Shown here in pieces: positions 1-8,179 of a stretch of DNA of 64,000 nt. Origin of the DNA: an uncultured Duncaniella sp. GTDB taxonomy: Bacteria; Bacteroidota; Bacteroidia; Bacteroidales; Muribaculaceae. The DNA lies in contig CAJUSW010000007.1 of the NCBI GenBank assembly GCA_910589485.1, positions 1 to 64,000 of the forward strand, in the 5' to 3' direction. How positions within the stretch are numbered: the first letter of the stretch is position 1; each line of letters starts with the position of its first letter. Both the position numbers and the translations under genes were made by a program. The notes under the pieces are model-generated. The model was given only the letters and a program-made list of their open reading frames with translations, did not search any database and was not told where the DNA came from.

Positions 1-506
1 CAAAACGAATGACTCCCACCCGTGACGGGCCGGAGCCATTATATCTATAAAAAAGCTCTTTGGACCTCTGGTCTAAAAATACGGTCTAAAAATCTAATCC
101 CTATACTTCTATATTTTCCCCTCTATACTTAACCTATAGATCTCTGGTCTAAACTCAAATTATTCCGGTCTAAAACCTTCTATGCCGGTGTTTACAATGA
201 GATATACAGTGTTAATGTGGGTTGATACGGCGAATTACAGGACGTCTTCGACGCCCAAATTGGCATTTATTTCATTTCCCCACGCCTCACCCGACGGCAC
301 AAATCTTGCCCTGCGGGCGATTTGCTTGTCAGGTTCGTGGTGGGGCTACGATTTCATCGCCTCTCCGAGGCTTAGTAGTTGGTGGGCCTGCGGGGAATTT
401 ACGGGCCGAAAAAAAGGATCAGTAGATTTTGATCTATGGATCTATGGTCTACCACCTACCGAAAACTTTATATTCGATCCTCCTCGTTGCCAACCGGAAA
501 AATCCG
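1..506. other. Gene-free left edge with short repeats and one dispersed repeat element
   Basis: No credible gene is seen here. Open frames at 182-517 and 222-425 have no recognisable domain, start without a promoter and lie across a nucleotide repeat whose second copy sits in the opposite orientation near 59.1 kb, so they are best read as by-products of that repeat. Four copies of GGTCTAAA occur at 70, 83, 146 and 167; the first two form an exact 11-mer repeated at 13-bp spacing. Further short repeats (gatctatg twice) lie near 430-450. The region is downstream of the stop of argH and contains no clear terminator with a T-run. Confidence 0.6.
231..375 (+). repeat. Dispersed structured repeat, copy 1
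   Basis: About 145 nt that align with the complement of 59036-59180. The 17-mer at 240-256 is identical in both copies (59155-59171 on the other strand). A hairpin at 300-324 (arms CAAATC..GCCC and GGGC..GATTTG, TT bulge, 3-nt loop) and a second at 359-371 (GCCTC, loop TCC, GAGGC) are preserved in the other copy with compensatory base changes. This points to a selected RNA or DNA structure rather than a protein. Boundaries are estimated from where similarity fades. Confidence 0.7.
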
Positions 507-1802
507 CTAACCCATAATCTCGCCGGCAACCTTACGGAATTTGTCGGCTATTTCTTTGTTGCACAGATTGCTGATGCTTCCTGCATGGGTGTGGTTCACC
601 TCGCGCACAGGACTGTAAGTGCCATTCTGCACCTCATGACCCACCTTTTTATAGGCTTCACGGAAAGGCATGCCTTCGAGCACCAGACGGTTCACCTCCT
701 CCACAGTAAACAGGTAGTCGTAACGCGGATCCTCCACTATACCATCCTTGATCCTTATGTGCTGCAACATGAAGTCGGCCATGTCGAGACACTCGATCAG
801 CTCGGTCGAGGCCGGGAAGATGATATCCTTGAGCAGCTGCAGGTCGCGGTTGTAACCGAGCGGAAGGTTGGCTGTGAGCAGGGCTATCTCGTTGGGTATC
901 GACTGCAGACGGTTGCACTTGCCACGCATTATCTCAAACACATCGGGATTCTTCTTGTGGGGCATTATGGATGATCCGGTGGTAAGTTCATCGGGGAACG
1001 AGACAAACCCGAAATTCTGGCACATCCACATGCACACATCCATCGCCAAATGTCCGAGAGTCGATGCTATGGAGGCTATCGCCATCGAGGCCGCACGCTC
1101 GGTCTTGCCACGCGACATCTGGGCGGCCACCACATTGTAATGCAATGTCTCAAACTCAAGCAGACGGGTGGTCATCTCCCTGTCGAGCGGGAACGATGAT
1201 CCGTAACCGGCAGCCGATCCGAGAGGATTCTGGTTGGCGACGTTATAAGCGGCCACCAGCATCTGCATATCATCGACAAGAGACTCGGCATATGCCCCGA
1301 ACCACAATCCGAACGACGACGGCATAGCCACCTGCAGATGGGTATAGCCGGGCATCAGTTTGTCCTTATGTTCCTCGCTCAATCCCTGCAGACGATAGAA
1401 GAGCCGCTCCACAGCCTTGGCTATATGTTTCAGTTCATCGCGCATGAAGAGCTTAAGGTCGACAAGCACCTGGTCGTTGCGCGAACGGCCCGAATGAATC
1501 TTTTTGCCTATATCACCGAGCTTGGCAGTGAGCATGAACTCCACCTGCGAGTGCACATCCTCCACACCTTCCTCGATGCGGAACTCTCCGCGCTCAATCA
1601 CATCGGCAATCTCGCCGAGAGCCTTCAAGAGCACCTCCAGTTCATCGGATTTCAGCAGACCGATGCTTTCAAGCATGCGTATATGCGCCATAGAGCCTTG
1701 CACATCGTAGCGGGCCAGGCGCAGATCAAGCTCACGGTCGTTGCCCACTGTGAACTGTTCTATCATTTTATCAGGCTCAAAGCCTTTGCTCCATAGTTTC
1801 AT
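507..1802 (-). CDS. argH: Argininosuccinate lyase
   Basis: Catalyses the last step of arginine synthesis, splitting argininosuccinate into arginine and fumarate in the cytoplasm. The fumarase/aspartase superfamily signature GSSIMPHKKNPD is at about residues 276-287, and the substrate-binding THLQ motif is near residue 154. At 431 residues it is slightly shorter than typical ArgH (around 450-460) but shows no broken domain. The open frame extends nine codons upstream (MCPNDTYNP), but I place the start at MKLWSKGF because ArgH proteins usually begin this way (for example KLWGGRF), and this leaves a 32-nt gap to the upstream deacylase gene. It is the last gene of the arginine operon. Confidence 0.95.
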   Translation of the reverse strand: MKLWSKGFEPDKMIEQFTVGNDRELDLRLARYDVQGSMAHIRMLESIGLLKSDELEVLLKALGEIADVIERGEFRIEEGVEDVHSQVEFMLTAKLGDIGKKIHSGRSRNDQVLVDLKLFMRDELKHIAKAVERLFYRLQGLSEEHKDKLMPGYTHLQVAMPSSFGLWFGAYAESLVDDMQMLVAAYNVANQNPLGSAAGYGSSFPLDREMTTRLLEFETLHYNVVAAQMSRGKTERAASMAIASIASTLGHLAMDVCMWMCQNFGFVSFPDELTTGSSIMPHKKNPDVFEIMRGKCNRLQSIPNEIALLTANLPLGYNRDLQLLKDIIFPASTELIECLDMADFMLQHIRIKDGIVEDPRYDYLFTVEEVNRLVLEGMPFREAYKKVGHEVQNGTYSPVREVNHTHAGSISNLCNKEIADKFRKVAGEIMG

Positions 1803-1834
1803 AGGATTGTATGTATCGTTGGGACACACTGCTT

Positions 1835-2905
1835 TCAGAGCGTGTCCAAAGTTGTCAGTATTCTATTATACATATCTATCCCCTCAGCGATTTCGTCGAG
1901 GAGGATATACTCGTCGGCCGAATGACTGCGCGAAGATTGTCCGGGTCCTATTTTCAGCGACGGGAAATCATACATGAGCGACATATCGCTCGTGGTGGGG
2001 GACACAAACGGTTTCCGTCCGAAACCGGCGACTGTGCGCACCAGCGGATGGCTGTCATCGATCACCGACGCTCTCACACGGGTGGAGCGGGGCGTGAGTG
2101 TGCTCCATTTCACGGATGAACGCAACATCTCCACCACTTCCTCATTGGTCTGCGCATCGGTGGTGCGTATATCCACCACCCATTTGCACTCGTCGGGTAT
2201 GGCATTGTGTTGCCAGCCGGCATTGATCTGGGTCACATTGACCCCCACGGGACCGAGCACCGGAGAAACAGCCGGGAACTCATAAGCTCTAAGCCGGTCA
2301 ATATCCTCCATGGCGCGGTATATGGCGTTGACACCCTCACCACGGGCAGCATGTCCGGTTACGCCGGGTGTCACACAGTCGAGCACCACAAGCCCGCGCT
2401 CTGCCACAGCCGGTTCCATACCTGTGGGCTCGCCCACTATTGCACAATCGATGGTAATCCCCTCACGGGCGAGCATGGGAAGAAAAGCTCTCATGCCATT
2501 CTCGCCTCCAACCTCCTCCTCGGCCGTGATGGCAAGCAGCAGGTTGAATGGAAGCTCAGCTTTACGCAGGTTGAGAAACACGCTGATGAGCGACACCACC
2601 GAAGCCCCCGCATCGTTGCTTCCGAGTCCGTAGAGCCTGCCATCCTCAATGGCAGGAACAAATGGATCGCGGGTATATGAGGGAGCCGGCTTCACAGTGT
2701 CGTGATGAGAATTAAGCATCAGTGTGGGGCGTGACGGATCGAACGCCTCCGACACGGCCCAAACATTGTTGCCACTCCGGCGAGGATCGGCACCCTCCCC
2801 GGCAAGATAATCGTATATCACCGTGGCAGTCCCGTCCTCCTGCCTGGAGAATGACTGAGTGGCCACCATGCGGCTCAACAACAATATTTCCTTATCGATA
2901 TTCAT
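1835..2905 (-). CDS. M20 family N-acyl-ornithine/citrulline deacylase (ArgE-like)
   Basis: A 356-residue zinc-dependent M20 amidohydrolase. Metal-binding residues are visible: H67-x-D69 in NSHHDTV, D98 in GSNDAG, the catalytic/metal pair E129-E130 in AEEEVGG, a GEPTG motif, and a C-terminal SHSADEY histidine. Given the neighbouring N-succinylornithine transcarbamylase, its likely job is to remove the succinyl group from N-succinylcitrulline (inference from pathway order). Family members can also act on acetylornithine or succinyldiaminopimelate. Its ATG overlaps the stop of argB by 4 nt, so the two are translationally coupled, and argH follows after 32 nt. Confidence 0.88.
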   Translation of the reverse strand: MNIDKEILLLSRMVATQSFSRQEDGTATVIYDYLAGEGADPRRSGNNVWAVSEAFDPSRPTLMLNSHHDTVKPAPSYTRDPFVPAIEDGRLYGLGSNDAGASVVSLISVFLNLRKAELPFNLLLAITAEEEVGGENGMRAFLPMLAREGITIDCAIVGEPTGMEPAVAERGLVVLDCVTPGVTGHAARGEGVNAIYRAMEDIDRLRAYEFPAVSPVLGPVGVNVTQINAGWQHNAIPDECKWVVDIRTTDAQTNEEVVEMLRSSVKWSTLTPRSTRVRASVIDDSHPLVRTVAGFGRKPFVSPTTSDMSLMYDFPSLKIGPGQSSRSHSADEYILLDEIAEGIDMYNRILTTLDTL

Positions 2906-3705
2906 TCACCTGAGAGTGTTGTGCCGGTATAATTGGTGAGGTTAGCGGCATGCTTTATTATAACGCTTCTCACTCCGGCACCGATGGCCCGGAATGAATT
3001 GTCGAGCTTGGGGATCATCCCCTTGTTCACCACCCCGCGCTCCCTGAGGGAAGCATAGCTCGAGGGGGTTATGTGGGGGATGAGCGATTCAGGACGGTCA
3101 ATATCCTCCATCACACCCGGTTGCTCGAAGCAATACACGAGATCGGCCGGGGCCAGGCGTGAGGCACCAATGGCCACTGATGAAGCGATGGTGTCGGCAT
3201 TGCAGTTGAGCAGAGTGCCGTGACCGTCGTGAGTGATCGCGCAGTACACCGGTGTGATACCGGCGTCGAGCAGTGCACCCATGAGCGAGGTATCCACCCC
3301 CTCGGGGGCAATATCGCCCACGAAACCATAGTCGATTGGGGTAGCCTTACGGCGTGTTGCCGTGATGGCATTCCCGTCGGCACCGCTGATACCGAGAGCA
3401 TTGCACCCCTCGGCCTGAAGCATCGACACGATGCGCTTGTTGACAAGTCCGGCATATACCATGGTGACCACATCGAGAGTCTCCCGCGAGGTGACGCGAC
3501 GTCCCTCTATCATGGTTGTGGGGATCTCCAGACGGTCGCTGAGGCGCGTAGCTTCCTTCCCTCCGCCGTGAATCAGAATCTTACGGCCGGGCAACGAGGC
3601 GAAATCCTTTACAAAACGGGCCAACGCTTCGGGATTGTCCACGATATTACCGCCAATCTTCACCACGGTGATATCTCCGGTGGCGGGTGAGGTCAACTCA
3701 TTCAT
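2902..3705 (-). CDS. argB: N-acyl-glutamate kinase
   Basis: A 267-residue amino-acid kinase that phosphorylates the gamma-carboxylate of N-acylglutamate using ATP. The N-terminal VVKIGGNIVDN motif (phosphate-binding lysine and GG) and ILIHGGGKEA motif are clear, and LNCNADTIASSVAI lies in the nucleotide-binding half. With the succinylornithine transcarbamylase next door, the substrate is probably N-succinylglutamate rather than N-acetylglutamate; this rests on context, not on a residue I can point to. It overlaps the upstream argF' by 4 nt and the downstream deacylase by 4 nt. Confidence 0.93.
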   Translation of the reverse strand: MNELTSPATGDITVVKIGGNIVDNPEALARFVKDFASLPGRKILIHGGGKEATRLSDRLEIPTTMIEGRRVTSRETLDVVTMVYAGLVNKRIVSMLQAEGCNALGISGADGNAITATRRKATPIDYGFVGDIAPEGVDTSLMGALLDAGITPVYCAITHDGHGTLLNCNADTIASSVAIGASRLAPADLVYCFEQPGVMEDIDRPESLIPHITPSSYASLRERGVVNKGMIPKLDNSFRAIGAGVRSVIIKHAANLTNYTGTTLSGE

Positions 3706-4655
3706 AGGCTTTCAAGAAGTCGCTTGATTACTACCTGGGCCGAGATCTCGCGGTTGGCGGCCTCGGGGATCACTATGGAGCGCTCCGACTCGATCACGTC
3801 GTCGGTCACGATCATGTTGCGGCGCACCGGCAGACAGTGCATGAAGAAAGCATTGTCGGTAAGGCTCATCTTCTCGGCATCAACTGTCCATGAGCGGTCG
3901 GTCGACAGCACCTTGCCATAATTGGGATCGGCAAAGGCCGACCAGTTCTTGGCATACACGAAATCGGCACCTTCGAGCGCCTTGCGCTGGTCATACTCCA
4001 CGCGGGCTTTCCCCACAAACTGCGGATCCAGCTCATATCCCTCGGGGTGAGTGATCACAAAATCGTAATCGGTGGCGTTCATCCACTCGGCAAACGAGTT
4101 GGGGACAGCCTGAGGGAGGGCACGGGGATGCGGAGCCCATGTCATCACCACCTTGGGACGGGGCTTGGTCTTGAACTCCTCGATAGTGATAAGGTCGGCA
4201 AAGCTCTGCAACGGATGGCGCGTGGCAGCCTCCATAGAGAATACCGGACGGCCCGAGTACTTGATGAACTGCGAGATCACTCTCTCCTCATAATCCTCGG
4301 CCTTATCCTTGAGTCCGGCGAAAGAGCGCACACCGATGATGTCACAATAGGATCCCATCACAGGGATAGCCTCGAGCAGATGCTCGGCCTTGTCGCCGTC
4401 CATTATCACTCCACGCTCGGTCTCGAGTTTCCAGGCTCCCTGGTTCACATCGAGCACCATCACGTTCATGCCCAGATTCATGGCCGCCTTCTGAGTGCTC
4501 AGGCGTGTGCGCAACGATGAGTTGAAAAATATCATCAGCAACGTGCGGTTCTTGCCCAGATCGGTGTAACCGAAGCGGTTGGCCTTTACCTCAAGCGCCT
4601 CCTTAACGGCCAGGTCGAGTGGCCCTATATCATTTACATTAGTGAAATTACGCAT
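3702..4655 (-). CDS. argF': N-succinylornithine carbamoyltransferase (ArgF')
   Basis: Transfers the carbamoyl group of carbamoyl phosphate to N-succinylornithine, replacing the ornithine step of the usual pathway. At 317 residues it closely follows the Bacteroides fragilis enzyme as I remember it. The carbamoyl-phosphate loop is FFNSSLRTR (residues 43-51), with ATRHPLQS and FMHCLPVRRN further on. The 80s loop reads MDGDKAEH, so position 90, the residue known to separate succinyl- from acetylornithine transcarbamylases (Pro90 in B. fragilis, Glu92 in Xanthomonas), is alanine here. Published swaps of Glu92 to Ala, Ser, Val or Pro all gave succinylornithine activity, so Ala90 fits the succinyl enzyme. 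Overlaps argD by 8 nt and argB by 4 nt. Confidence 0.93.
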   Translation of the reverse strand: MRNFTNVNDIGPLDLAVKEALEVKANRFGYTDLGKNRTLLMIFFNSSLRTRLSTQKAAMNLGMNVMVLDVNQGAWKLETERGVIMDGDKAEHLLEAIPVMGSYCDIIGVRSFAGLKDKAEDYEERVISQFIKYSGRPVFSMEAATRHPLQSFADLITIEEFKTKPRPKVVMTWAPHPRALPQAVPNSFAEWMNATDYDFVITHPEGYELDPQFVGKARVEYDQRKALEGADFVYAKNWSAFADPNYGKVLSTDRSWTVDAEKMSLTDNAFFMHCLPVRRNMIVTDDVIESERSIVIPEAANREISAQVVIKRLLESL

Positions 4656-5799
4656 CTTTCTGACCGGTTAATAATTGTTCGAAATTTTTGAGGAATACAT
4701 CGGCCTGACCACGTGTGAGCCCCAATGCGGGGAGCAATCTCACCGTGTGCTCGCCGGCCCCTCCGGTAAATATCTTGTTGCCGAAAAGCAACTGTTTTCT
4801 CAATGCTCCGGCATTACCCTTTATCTCAATGCCTATCATGAGTCCACGGCCTCTCACCTCGACGATCTCGTCGCAACGACGGGCCATTTCACCGAGACGC
4901 TCGAGCAGGTATCTGCCCACCTCGGCGGCATTCTCCACCAGGTGCTCCTCGGCCATAACGTCAAGGACTGCTATCGCGGCCGCACAAGCTAAATGATTTC
5001 CGCCGAATGTGGTGCCGAGCATCCCTTTACGCGCCTCGATATCGGGCGAGATCAGCACGGCTCCCATGGGGAATCCGTTGGCTATGCCCTTGGCGCATGT
5101 CACGATGTCGGGACGCACGCCGGCGTGCTGATGGGCGAAGAACTGACCGGTACGTCCGTAACCCGACTGTATCTCGTCGAGAATCATGAGCGTGCCGGTA
5201 TTGTCGCACACCGTGCGCAGTTGACGCAGGAAATCATCGGCCACCATGCGTATGCCGGCCACTCCCTGGATCCCCTCGATGATTACGGCGGCAAACTCCT
5301 TGGTGGCGAGTTTTCCGCGTACAGCATCAAGGTCGCCGAGCGGTACAAACTCCACATTCTCAGTGGCATTGAACGGTGCCTGTATCTTGGGATTGTCGGT
5401 CACAGCAACCGCTCCTGATGTACGGCCGTGGAAGGCGCGGTCAAACGCCAGTATCTTGGATCGTCCCGTAGCAAACGATGCCAGCTTCATGGCATTCTCG
5501 TTGGCCTCGGCTCCGGAATTACACAGAAACAGCGAGTAGCTCATGTAGCCGCTTTGGCGCCCGAGCTTCTCGGCAAGTTTCATCTGGAGGGAATTTTTCA
5601 CCGAATTGGAATAAAACCCGAGTTTCCCCACCTGCTCGCTCACAGCCGATACATAGCGGGGATGGGCATGTCCGATCGAGATCACGGCATGACCGCCGTA
5701 GAGATCGAGATACTCGGTGCCGTCGGCAGTGTAGACATACGACCCCTTACCGCTTACCGGTTCTATATCATATAGCGAATATACGTCAAATAAATTCAT
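4648..5799 (-). CDS. argD: N-acyl-ornithine aminotransferase
   Basis: A class III PLP aminotransferase of 383 residues, converting N-acylglutamate semialdehyde to N-acylornithine. DEIQSGYGRTG carries the aspartate that contacts the PLP ring nitrogen, TCAKGIANGFPMGA carries the Schiff-base lysine, and LFLCNSGAEANENAMK is the phosphate-binding region. The gene sits between argC (71-nt gap) and argF' (8-nt overlap). In the operon context the substrate is probably the succinylated intermediate. The 71-nt spacer to argC is longer than the other junctions but holds no clear promoter or terminator. Confidence 0.94.
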   Translation of the reverse strand: MNLFDVYSLYDIEPVSGKGSYVYTADGTEYLDLYGGHAVISIGHAHPRYVSAVSEQVGKLGFYSNSVKNSLQMKLAEKLGRQSGYMSYSLFLCNSGAEANENAMKLASFATGRSKILAFDRAFHGRTSGAVAVTDNPKIQAPFNATENVEFVPLGDLDAVRGKLATKEFAAVIIEGIQGVAGIRMVADDFLRQLRTVCDNTGTLMILDEIQSGYGRTGQFFAHQHAGVRPDIVTCAKGIANGFPMGAVLISPDIEARKGMLGTTFGGNHLACAAAIAVLDVMAEEHLVENAAEVGRYLLERLGEMARRCDEIVEVRGRGLMIGIEIKGNAGALRKQLLFGNKIFTGGAGEHTVRLLPALGLTRGQADVFLKNFEQLLTGQKDA

Positions 5800-5870
5800 C
5801 TTTTTTCTATCAAAAAATATACAATCAACAATAAGCCGACCCCATCGTCCCCCAATGGTAAGAGCGGGAC

Positions 5871-6833
5871 CTAAAATGCCGACGGTTTAAGAGCGAGGCC
5901 GGTTTTCTCGGGCAAGCCGAACATAAGGTTCATGTTCTGGACAGCCTGGCCTGACGCTCCCTTGAGGAGATTGTCGATCGCACTCAGTATTAACAATTTG
6001 TTGCCATGTTTTTCAAGCGAGATCACACATTTATTAGTATTTACCACCTGTTTCAGGTCGACAGGCCGGTCAGACACATGCGTGAAAGCCGCATCGGCAT
6101 AAAAATCCTTGTAGAGTTTCACGGCTTCCTCGATGCTCATATCGGTGGTGATGTCGGCCATGACAAATATGCCACGGGCAAAGTCGCCACGCACCGGTAT
6201 GAAACTGATCTCAGGCTCCTTGCCCCCCTGCAGGGCCGACAGTGTTTGCTTGATCTCCTTGAGATGCTGATGCTCAAACGCCTTGTAGACCGACATGTTA
6301 TTGTTTCTCCACGAGAAATGGGTGGTGCTTCCCGGTTTCACTCCCGCTCCTGTCGAGCCGGTGATACCGGTCACATGCACTTCACCGTCGAGCTTTCCGG
6401 CAGCCGCCAACGGAAGCAGCGCCAACTGGATGGCTGTGGCGAAACATCCCGGATTGGCCAGGCGGGTACAAGCCTTCACGGCATCGCGCTTAACCTCGGG
6501 GAGTCCGTAGACGTATCCGTCACTCTCATCGCGATAGTCCTGGGCGAGATCCACCACCTTGAGTCCGGCGGGCATCTCATTCTCTTCCCAGAACTTACGG
6601 CTGAAACCGTGGCCCTGACAGAGAAACAGCACATCACAGGCCGAGAGGTCATAGTCGGAAGCGAATGTGAGATCCGTCTCCCCCACCAGCCCCTCATGAA
6701 CATCCGATACAGGAGCACCCGCATTGCTGGTGGAGTGGACAAACGCCACCTCCACCTCGGGATGATTTATCAGCAGTCGGAGCAGTTCGCCGGCCGTATA
6801 GCCCGCGCCTCCGATTATTCCGGCTTTGATCAT
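5871..6833 (-). CDS. argC: N-acyl-gamma-glutamyl-phosphate reductase
   Basis: NADPH-dependent reductase of 320 residues giving N-acylglutamate semialdehyde. The Rossmann signature GIIGGAGYTAGELLRLL is at the N-terminus, and the catalytic cysteine lies in ANPGCFATAIQLALLPL. GITGSTGAGVKPG is the conserved family segment. It is in the arginine operon, 27 nt after argG. It lacks the N-terminal kinase domain found in some eukaryotic fusions, and the length is normal for the short bacterial form. Confidence 0.95.
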   Translation of the reverse strand: MIKAGIIGGAGYTAGELLRLLINHPEVEVAFVHSTSNAGAPVSDVHEGLVGETDLTFASDYDLSACDVLFLCQGHGFSRKFWEENEMPAGLKVVDLAQDYRDESDGYVYGLPEVKRDAVKACTRLANPGCFATAIQLALLPLAAAGKLDGEVHVTGITGSTGAGVKPGSTTHFSWRNNNMSVYKAFEHQHLKEIKQTLSALQGGKEPEISFIPVRGDFARGIFVMADITTDMSIEEAVKLYKDFYADAAFTHVSDRPVDLKQVVNTNKCVISLEKHGNKLLILSAIDNLLKGASGQAVQNMNLMFGLPEKTGLALKPSAF

Positions 6834-6860
6834 ATGGTCAGTTATATAATGTGTGATGAC

Positions 6861-8066
6861 TTACTCGGCCAGGCCGTTGCGCTTCTGCACGTTGTGGTAT
6901 ATCTTCATCTGATTGCCGAGAATCTTGGTGAATCCCTTCACATCATCGGCACTCCATGCCTTATTGACCTCGCCATACTCACCGAAATCGGTCTTCATGA
7001 GATCGAATGGGGAATCCACACCCACGAGGGTGTAGCCGAGCGGACGGAGCGTGATCTCTACTGTGCCCGATACATTGCGCTGGGAGTTCTCGAGGAATTT
7101 CTCCATGTCGCGCATCACCGGCTCCAGATACTGCGACTCGTGGAGGAACATTCCATACCATGTGCCTATCTGGTCCTTCCAATACTGCTGCCACTTGGTC
7201 AGTGTATGCTTCTCAAGCATCTTGTGGGCGGCGATTATGAGCATAGGACCGGCGGCTTCAAATCCCACACGGCCCTTGATGCCGATGATAGTGTCGCCGA
7301 TGTGCATGTCGCGGCCTATGCCATAACGCGCGCCCAGACGCTCCACCTCGCGGATAGCCTCGATACGGTCGGCATACTCCTTGCCGTTGACAGCAACTAC
7401 CTCACCCTTGTCAAACGTTATTGTCATCTTCTCCTCGCCATCGGCTGTCACCTGGCTGGGATATGCACTGTCGGGCAGAGTCTGCTCGGAGTGCAGAGTT
7501 TCCTTTCCGCCGATGCTGGTACCCCACAGGCCCTTGTTGATGGAGTACTCCATCTTCTTGTAGTCAGCCTCGATGCCATGCTTGCGCAGATAATCGATCT
7601 CATACTCGCGGGTGAGAGTCATATCGCGGGTGGGCGTGATGATCTCGATCTCGGGAGCCAGGATCTGGAAAGTGAGGTCGAAACGCACCTGGTCATTGCC
7701 GGCACCGGTCGATCCGTGGGCCACGGCATCGGCCCCGATCTTCTTGGCATACTCGATGATGGCTATTGCCTGGAATATACGTTCCGAGGATACCGATATG
7801 GGATAAGTGCCGTTGCGGAGCACATTGCCCGCTATCATGTAGCGAATGCTCTTGTCGTAATAATCGCCTGTGACATCGAGGGTGGCATGGGAAGCGGCAC
7901 CCAGATCCATGGCACGTTTCTCGATACGCTCGAGCTCCTCGGGGCCGAAGCCTCCGGTGTTGGCTATCGCGGTGTGTACCTCATATCCGAGGTCTTCCGA
8001 GAGATACTTGGCGGCAAACGAGGTGTCGAGACCGCCACTGAAGGCGAGAACTACTTTCTTTTTCAT
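6861..8066 (-). CDS. argG: Argininosuccinate synthase
   Basis: Joins citrulline and aspartate using ATP to make argininosuccinate. The N-terminal P-loop of the N-type ATP pyrophosphatase family is AFSGGLDTS (residues 8-16), and TVHSEQTLPDSAYPSQVTA-type central segments and STGAGNDQVRFDL match the family. At 401 residues it is full length. It is preceded by a 113-nt spacer after the acyltransferase gene; that spacer holds an imperfect hairpin (8094-8123), so argG may have some separate control. The strand opposite argC and argG is open for 721 codons, which is a shadow of codon bias and not a gene. Confidence 0.95.
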   Translation of the reverse strand: MKKKVVLAFSGGLDTSFAAKYLSEDLGYEVHTAIANTGGFGPEELERIEKRAMDLGAASHATLDVTGDYYDKSIRYMIAGNVLRNGTYPISVSSERIFQAIAIIEYAKKIGADAVAHGSTGAGNDQVRFDLTFQILAPEIEIITPTRDMTLTREYEIDYLRKHGIEADYKKMEYSINKGLWGTSIGGKETLHSEQTLPDSAYPSQVTADGEEKMTITFDKGEVVAVNGKEYADRIEAIREVERLGARYGIGRDMHIGDTIIGIKGRVGFEAAGPMLIIAAHKMLEKHTLTKWQQYWKDQIGTWYGMFLHESQYLEPVMRDMEKFLENSQRNVSGTVEITLRPLGYTLVGVDSPFDLMKTDFGEYGEVNKAWSADDVKGFTKILGNQMKIYHNVQKRNGLAE

Positions 8067-8080
8067 TTTTATATAGTATG

Positions 8081-8135
8081 TTGCGGGTGGGCTGTATACA
8101 ATCCACCCTATAGGATTGGATACAACTCGCCCAAG
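8081..8135 (-). promoter_or_regulatory. Imperfect hairpin in the argG leader
   Basis: The spacer between the acyltransferase gene and argG contains gtatacaatcc (8094-8104) and ggattggatac (8113-8123). These pair with a single A-G mismatch, and flanking TGGGC/GCCCA segments can extend the stem. No T-run follows, so it is not an obvious terminator. It may set differential expression or simply be a processing site. Confidence 0.3.
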
Positions 8136-8179
8136 GTGAGTGAAATCAATAAGTTAAAGGAATGTAAATAAGAAGTGCA

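Noticed and set aside
182..517. Possible 111-residue protein at the left edge
   Set aside because: The similarity to a translated frame at 59008-59253 holds in two different reading frames, so it reflects nucleotide conservation of a repeat, not a protein.
6006..8171. Plus-strand open frame of 721 codons opposite argC and argG
   Set aside because: It lies antisense to two intact, well-recognised enzymes and has no recognisable domain; long antisense frames arise from codon bias in GC-rich genes.
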